From: Janthinobacterium tructae | Lineage (GTDB): Bacteria > Pseudomonadota > Gammaproteobacteria > Burkholderiales > Burkholderiaceae_D | Direction: 5' to 3' | Length of the DNA: 64,000 bases | Assembly: GCF_006517255.1 (NCBI RefSeq) | Contig: NZ_CP041185.1 | Coordinates: 5,642,001 to 5,706,000 of the forward strand | Shown here: positions 59,880-64,000 of the stretch, piece by piece | Position numbering within the stretch: position 1 is the stretch's first letter | Layout: each line of letters opens with the position of its first letter | Program-made: the position numbers and the translations under genes | Notes under the pieces: generated by a model | Database searches by the model: none | Told to the model about the DNA's origin: nothing | Seen by the model: the letters and a program-made list of their open reading frames with translations, nothing else

Positions 59880-61331
59880 ATCCAGGGATGGCCGCGCCAG
59901 CTGTTCCTGCAATGCCGACGGCGGGCGCGGCAACGTTTACATACCGAGTGCCCCCTTGCAACGGATGCGTGGCTATCAGCGTAACCATCTAACATCATTG
60001 AAGACGTCGAGCAGCCACCGTCGGTATGATATTCAATCAAGTTGTGGCCGGCACCGCTGGCCCGCAGCCCATAGTTGTTACGCACAATTATGTGGAGCAC
60101 GAGGACCAAGCTTCGAGGATGGAGTTTCCACCCACATTATAGCTATAATTTCTTTCAATGATCGAATCGTCCACATTGGCAACCTCGAAGCGTTTTTCAG
60201 CGAAGCCTAGCCTTCGTAATCGATAATTATGCACACATTGCCGGTTTGGGGGGAGGGGGGCGGCGCGTCGCAGGCAGAGTTGGTTCGCGTGGTCACTTTC
60301 GAAAAGGAAGTTGCTAGACTTTCCCCATTGTATCAGGCCATATAGCGTAATTGCCTGCTTATTCGCAGGTTTTCTGGCCTGACGCGGGTGACTAAACGCT
60401 TGCTTCGACGCGTATTTGGTCGCCAGCAGTGAGCTACGCTACGTGGCAGGTTGCGGCCGCGAAGCAATGCCTGTCCCATCATGCAGCATCGCTGTCGTTT
60501 GAGTATCAGGCTTGGCCGGACGGTAAAACCTTGCTGCGTGCACATGGTTTTACCGCAAGATAGAAGGTCATTCTGAATGAATAACGATATATGCGACGGC
60601 AAGAAACAATGGTATGAAAAATAATCGTTGTATATGAAAAATATATATCTTATTCATAATTTATTGACGGTGAAATTCAATTTATATTGAATTTCATGCA
60701 TTTTTCTTCAGTGTTGTCAGCCGAGACATTATTTTATTGCGTCATATTTAATAGATGCATGTGCACGTTAGTTACTGTTTTCATCTGAATGGCGATCTTT
60801 TTGAAGAAGGTAACTGTTATTTATTCACCGTTCTGCAGGTCCCGTTGCTGATTACGTGCGTGCGCGCTCGTCGCTTTGTCTGGAGGTGATTTCTGCTTGC
60901 GCCACATGCACCCTCGAAGCACCCCTGGCTTGGCTATGGCAAGGCCGGAGCGACGCCTAAGTGCTCTCTTGCACACTGGGCGGTAGCGATTGACTGGAAG
61001 GCTCGCGATTTTCTGCTCGATGAATGGGCCGCAAGTGTATCGCCAAGCTGGCGCGAGGGGCAATTGTTGTTGAATTGCACGGAGTTATCTTTGGCGCTTC
61101 TTTTAATGAGCTTGCTTCAAAACAGAAATGATAAAATGAGGCAATTAAATATTTGTGGGTATCGGTTGCTTAGCATGATATTTAAATCATTTTTTCATTT
61201 ATGGCAATTTTGTGCTATCTGGCTGTTGGTTGATTTGGCTGCAAAATCTTCAATGTTGAATGGTAGTTCGAAGACGGATGGTTCTGCAGTGACGAATCGC
61301 TGCTGAGTATTTCTCTGCAAGAGGAGGTATT
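59880..61331. other. AT-rich, gene-poor gap with possible gene remnants
   Basis: No confident gene in 1.45 kb. Short protein-like stretches occur in changing plus-strand frames: a 34-codon frame at 60026-60130 (MIFNQVVAGTAGPQPIVVTHNYVEHE), a stretch near 60400-60560 ending GKTLLRAHGFTAR*, and one near 60895-61065 containing LAHWAVAIDWKARDFLLDEWAASVSPSWREGQ. An 80-codon frame at 61064-61306 starts with TTG and has a hydrophobic centre, but no ribosome site. A G-run (60248-60260) and the palindrome at 60671-60696 also lie here. It looks like a decayed or recently inserted stretch. Confidence 0.4.
60671..60696. promoter_or_regulatory. 26-bp perfect inverted repeat
   Basis: Arms TGAAATTCAAT/ATTGAATTTCA of 11 bases around TTAT, AT-rich, followed by GCATTTTTCTTC. 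It could be an operator or a weak terminator. Confidence 0.45.
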
Positions 61332-63605
61332 ATGTTTTTTAACTATATGACATCGCGCCAGGTGTATCGTGGCATTGGCAAATGGTTGTTGCTGGCTGGC
61401 CTGTGTGCTTTTTCGTCGGCTGGGGCCATTGCTGCAGAGTGGAAGACGGTCGAGGACACCAGCTTGGTCATTCGCGATGGGAGCCCACTCGATTTCAGTA
61501 AGTGGCTGCCCGCTGGGCCAGCCGGTTCGCAGGGTGCGGTGATAAGTGGCGGACCACGTGGACGCTTCGCCTTTGCCAAGAATCCGGCAGTGCCTGCGAC
61601 CTTGAACTGCGTTTCCCTAGCATGGAGTCCTGCTACGGGCAGCTTCCCGGACAAGGTCATGGCGGACTTGTTCGCCCGTCAGATCAAGGTGCATGGATAC
61701 AACCTGGTGCGCATACATCATGTTGAAGCGATATTAATGACAAACCGGGCAGTTGACTTTGATTTTGACCCAGTGCAGTTGGACCGCTTTTATTACTTCC
61801 TGTCGGCGCTGAAGAAACAAGGCGTGTATTGGGTGATCGATGTCATGACGTCGGAGAACGGCGCATTCGGCAATGTCCTGCCAAATCGCTGGATAGAAAA
61901 GCATAACCTAAAAGTCAAGGTGCACGTAAAAGAGGACGCAAAGGCCCATTGGCGCATGCTTGTCGATAAGTTATATGTGCCGAAGAATCCATATACTGGC
62001 TTGAGCCCGTTGAATGATCCCGCCATGGCGGGCATGATATTGCTGAATGAAGGAAGCTTGAACTTTCTTGCTCAGACGCGTGAAAGAGGTATTTGGCCGG
62101 CTGAACTGCAGCCATTGTTTGTTGCCTTTTTGAAGCGCAAGTATGTAAACGATGCTGCTCTCAGGACGGCGTGGGGTGACTTGCGCGCAGATGAATCCAT
62201 TGTGACCGGCACTGTGCGCATGCCAGAGGCACGCAACTATTCCGTGCGCATGCAGGATTTCCAGAGACTGCTTGGCGAAGTGGAGACCGATACCGGACGT
62301 TGGATGGCAACCCATCTGCGCTCGCGCGGCTACGGCGGTCCCTTGACCTCCTACGACAACTGGAATACCACACAGGCAGGCGCGACCCGTGCCGGATTTG
62401 GCTGGATCGACATGCATGCCTACCATGATGAGGTGTTGGGCTTTTCCCCAGGAACGAAAATTGCGCAGACCAGTTCCACAGACGGTGGCGCGCGCTATGC
62501 CCGCTGGCTGGCAACAGCCCGGCATGCCGGAAAGCCTTTCTCGGTCACGGAGTATGGTCAGCCATTCTGGAACCGTTTCCGTTTCGAGGCGGGTGCGATC
62601 GTGCCGGCGATGGCCGCGCTGCAAGGCTGGGACTATGCTTGCCTGCACGGTGAAGGTGGCGTGGATCTCACCTTTTATAACAATGTGATACGCAAGGTGG
62701 CCGTACACCCGTATGGCGTGGGAATCGATCCCGTGACCCGTGCTGGCGAGACACTCGCCGCTTTGTTGTTCATGCGAGGCGACGTTGCGCCCTCTCCCAA
62801 CCGGATAAGCATCGACTACCAGGGTGATTCCGCCTTTACGCGTCCCTATCTGGACGCGGTACCTGACGACCTTGGCATGGTAGCCTGGATGACGGGCGTG
62901 GAGGTGGTATATCCCAAGGAGAAGTCGTCAGTGGCCGTGAAGCAGGTCTGGCAGCCGACGACGTTCAATCAAACTACTTGGGGTCTGGCAAAAAATACGG
63001 CACAGGCTGCCATGACGCCTCAGGATTTTGCCACCGACCTGCGGGTTGCGGAACTGCGCAAGTTTGGCATTCTCGATAGTGCCAATCGCAGCAATGTTGC
63101 TGCCGGCCTGTATGAGAGCGACACCAAGCAATTGCTGATGGATACCCGGAATCGCCGCTTCATAGTGACGACTCCCCGTACCGAAGCAATTACCATGGCC
63201 GCACCGAGCAGTAACTTGACAGTAAAGTATCTAACGGTTGTTTCCACTGCGTCTCCCGCATTGCTGTCGGCCAGTTCGCTCGATGATCTGGCCTTGGCTG
63301 ACAGCAAGAAGATTTTGCTAATTCTCGCCACGGATGCACAAAACACGGGCATGAAATTTGCCGATGCGGATAGGCGCGAGTTAGTTTCTTTGGGAAAAAT
63401 ACCTGTGCAGATACAACGCGGCGTAGCAAGCGTGAAGTTGGCGTTGAATCATGCTACGCCGATGAAACTGACGGCGCTTACCCTGAATGGAGAGCCAGGC
63501 AACGAAATCCCCCTCACGCGCACAGGTAATACATGGACCATGACCCTCGATAGCAGCGCATCGGTGAAGGGCCCGACCACCTTCTTCTTGCTGGAGAAAA
63601 AATAG
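61332..63605 (+). CDS. Secreted glycosidase-like protein of the eps region
   Basis: The 757-residue protein has a signal peptide (KWLLLAGLCAFSSAGAIAAE), an N-terminal beta-rich part and a TIM-barrel-like middle, with likely catalytic glutamates in ILLNEGSLNF (E240) and VTEYGQPFWNRF (E407), spaced as in GH5-like retaining enzymes; C-terminal beta domains follow. It may trim or release the exopolysaccharide. I cannot name the GH family. GAGGAGG lies before the ATG and a strong terminator follows. Confidence 0.7.
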   Translation: MFFNYMTSRQVYRGIGKWLLLAGLCAFSSAGAIAAEWKTVEDTSLVIRDGSPLDFSKWLPAGPAGSQGAVISGGPRGRFAFAKNPAVPATLNCVSLAWSPATGSFPDKVMADLFARQIKVHGYNLVRIHHVEAILMTNRAVDFDFDPVQLDRFYYFLSALKKQGVYWVIDVMTSENGAFGNVLPNRWIEKHNLKVKVHVKEDAKAHWRMLVDKLYVPKNPYTGLSPLNDPAMAGMILLNEGSLNFLAQTRERGIWPAELQPLFVAFLKRKYVNDAALRTAWGDLRADESIVTGTVRMPEARNYSVRMQDFQRLLGEVETDTGRWMATHLRSRGYGGPLTSYDNWNTTQAGATRAGFGWIDMHAYHDEVLGFSPGTKIAQTSSTDGGARYARWLATARHAGKPFSVTEYGQPFWNRFRFEAGAIVPAMAALQGWDYACLHGEGGVDLTFYNNVIRKVAVHPYGVGIDPVTRAGETLAALLFMRGDVAPSPNRISIDYQGDSAFTRPYLDAVPDDLGMVAWMTGVEVVYPKEKSSVAVKQVWQPTTFNQTTWGLAKNTAQAAMTPQDFATDLRVAELRKFGILDSANRSNVAAGLYESDTKQLLMDTRNRRFIVTTPRTEAITMAAPSSNLTVKYLTVVSTASPALLSASSLDDLALADSKKILLILATDAQNTGMKFADADRRELVSLGKIPVQIQRGVASVKLALNHATPMKLTALTLNGEPGNEIPLTRTGNTWTMTLDSSASVKGPTTFFLLEKK

Positions 63606-63689
63606 GTGCAGGCTTTGCTGTCGGCGATGTGTATTGGTGTTGTGCATCGCCGCCGTTTCACGCTACTGTCGGTGCTTTAGATATTCATG

Positions 63690-63718
63690 GCCGCGTCTTG
63701 GTGACGCGGCTTTTTTTT
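63690..63718 (+). terminator. Rho-independent terminator after the glycosidase-like gene
   Basis: Stem GCCGCGTC/GACGCGGC with loop TTGGT and eight T. Confidence 0.92.
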
Positions 63719-63877
63719 GGGTAGCCCACAGTTTTTATTTGCCCCATGGAAACATGGGCAGCCGTTTAATTGCCAGTATGAAATAAATATTTCTTATCAT
63801 TTTTCTTGCGATATATTTGTCATGGAAAAGTATTGTGCGATGAGCCAAATTGCAAAAATATAACATATAATATAAAT

Positions 63878-64000
63878 ATGATTACTATTCTCGTGCTGGG
63901 GCCTGCGTTGACGGCTGTGAGCGGCGTTACAACTCATCTCAATCAACTGTTCCGCTCTTCGCTGGCTCAGGAGTTCTGTCTTGTTCATTTTCAGGTGGGC
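63878..64000 (+). CDS. Glycosyltransferase, N-terminal part (runs off the window)
   Basis: The 41 codons present read MITILVLGPALTAVSGVTTHLNQLF..., a pattern common at the start of GT4-type glycosyltransferases. No ribosome site is seen before the ATG, and the leader is strongly AT-rich. It probably belongs to the polysaccharide locus. Confidence 0.6.
   Translation, partial: MITILVLGPALTAVSGVTTHLNQLFRSSLAQEFCLVHFQVG

Noticed and set aside
60248..60260. G-quadruplex from two runs of six G
   Set aside because: Only two long runs with a single A between them; a stable intramolecular quadruplex with normal loops is doubtful.
61064..61306. 80-codon open frame with a hydrophobic centre
   Set aside because: TTG start without ribosome site in a region that looks decayed; not enough support for a gene.

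Overview
The window looks like a chromosomal segment of a GC-rich betaproteobacterium of the Oxalobacteraceae, most like Janthinobacterium, Duganella or Massilia. This rests on the gene order exbB-exbD-lpxK-Trm112-kdsB-adk, the EpsH/PEP-CTERM exopolysaccharide genes and general codon use. No database search was possible, so the genus is an inference.

Layout. 1-8.8 kb: a carbohydrate locus. A divergent LacI regulator faces an operon of sugar-binding protein, two permeases, GH1 beta-glucosidase, ABC ATPase and a TonB-dependent receptor, with LacI-type palindromes in the shared promoter region. 8.8-10.2 kb: xseA on the minus strand. 10.3-11.3 kb: a non-coding array of seven 89-bp modules, each with an IHF-like core and a DnaA box in fixed geometry. 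11.5-17.9 kb: envelope and nucleotide genes (exbB, exbD, lpxK, Trm112-like, kdsB, adk, hppA). 17.9-29.9 kb: a Fur-box-linked TonB receptor, a small secreted protein, an SDR, ggt, a patatin, a large hybrid sensor kinase and a response regulator. 29.9-37.8 kb: an aerobic aryl-CoA pathway, probably for 2-aminobenzoate. 38-41.2 kb: a PEP-CTERM protein, an OafA-type acyltransferase and tRNA-Arg(CCU). 41.4-64 kb: uup, then an EpsH-type exopolysaccharide cluster, an AT-rich gene-poor gap, a secreted glycosidase-like protein and the start of another glycosyltransferase.

How the parts work together. In the first locus the receptor would bring an oligosaccharide across the outer membrane, the ABC system across the inner membrane, and the beta-glucosidase would cleave it; the LacI protein senses the product. 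In the eps cluster EpsB starts the lipid-linked repeat unit, glycosyl- and pyruvyl transferases extend or decorate it, flippase and polymerase assemble it, EpsE/F/G export it and control its length, and exosortase, EpsI and the CPBP protease form the associated sorting module.

The most interesting element is the 10.3-11.3 kb array. Seven copies keep the same internal spacing (one has a 1-bp deletion) while their linkers vary. The pairing of IHF-like sites with DnaA boxes recalls E. coli datA and DARS loci, which control DnaA activity, but the sevenfold modular layout is unlike either.
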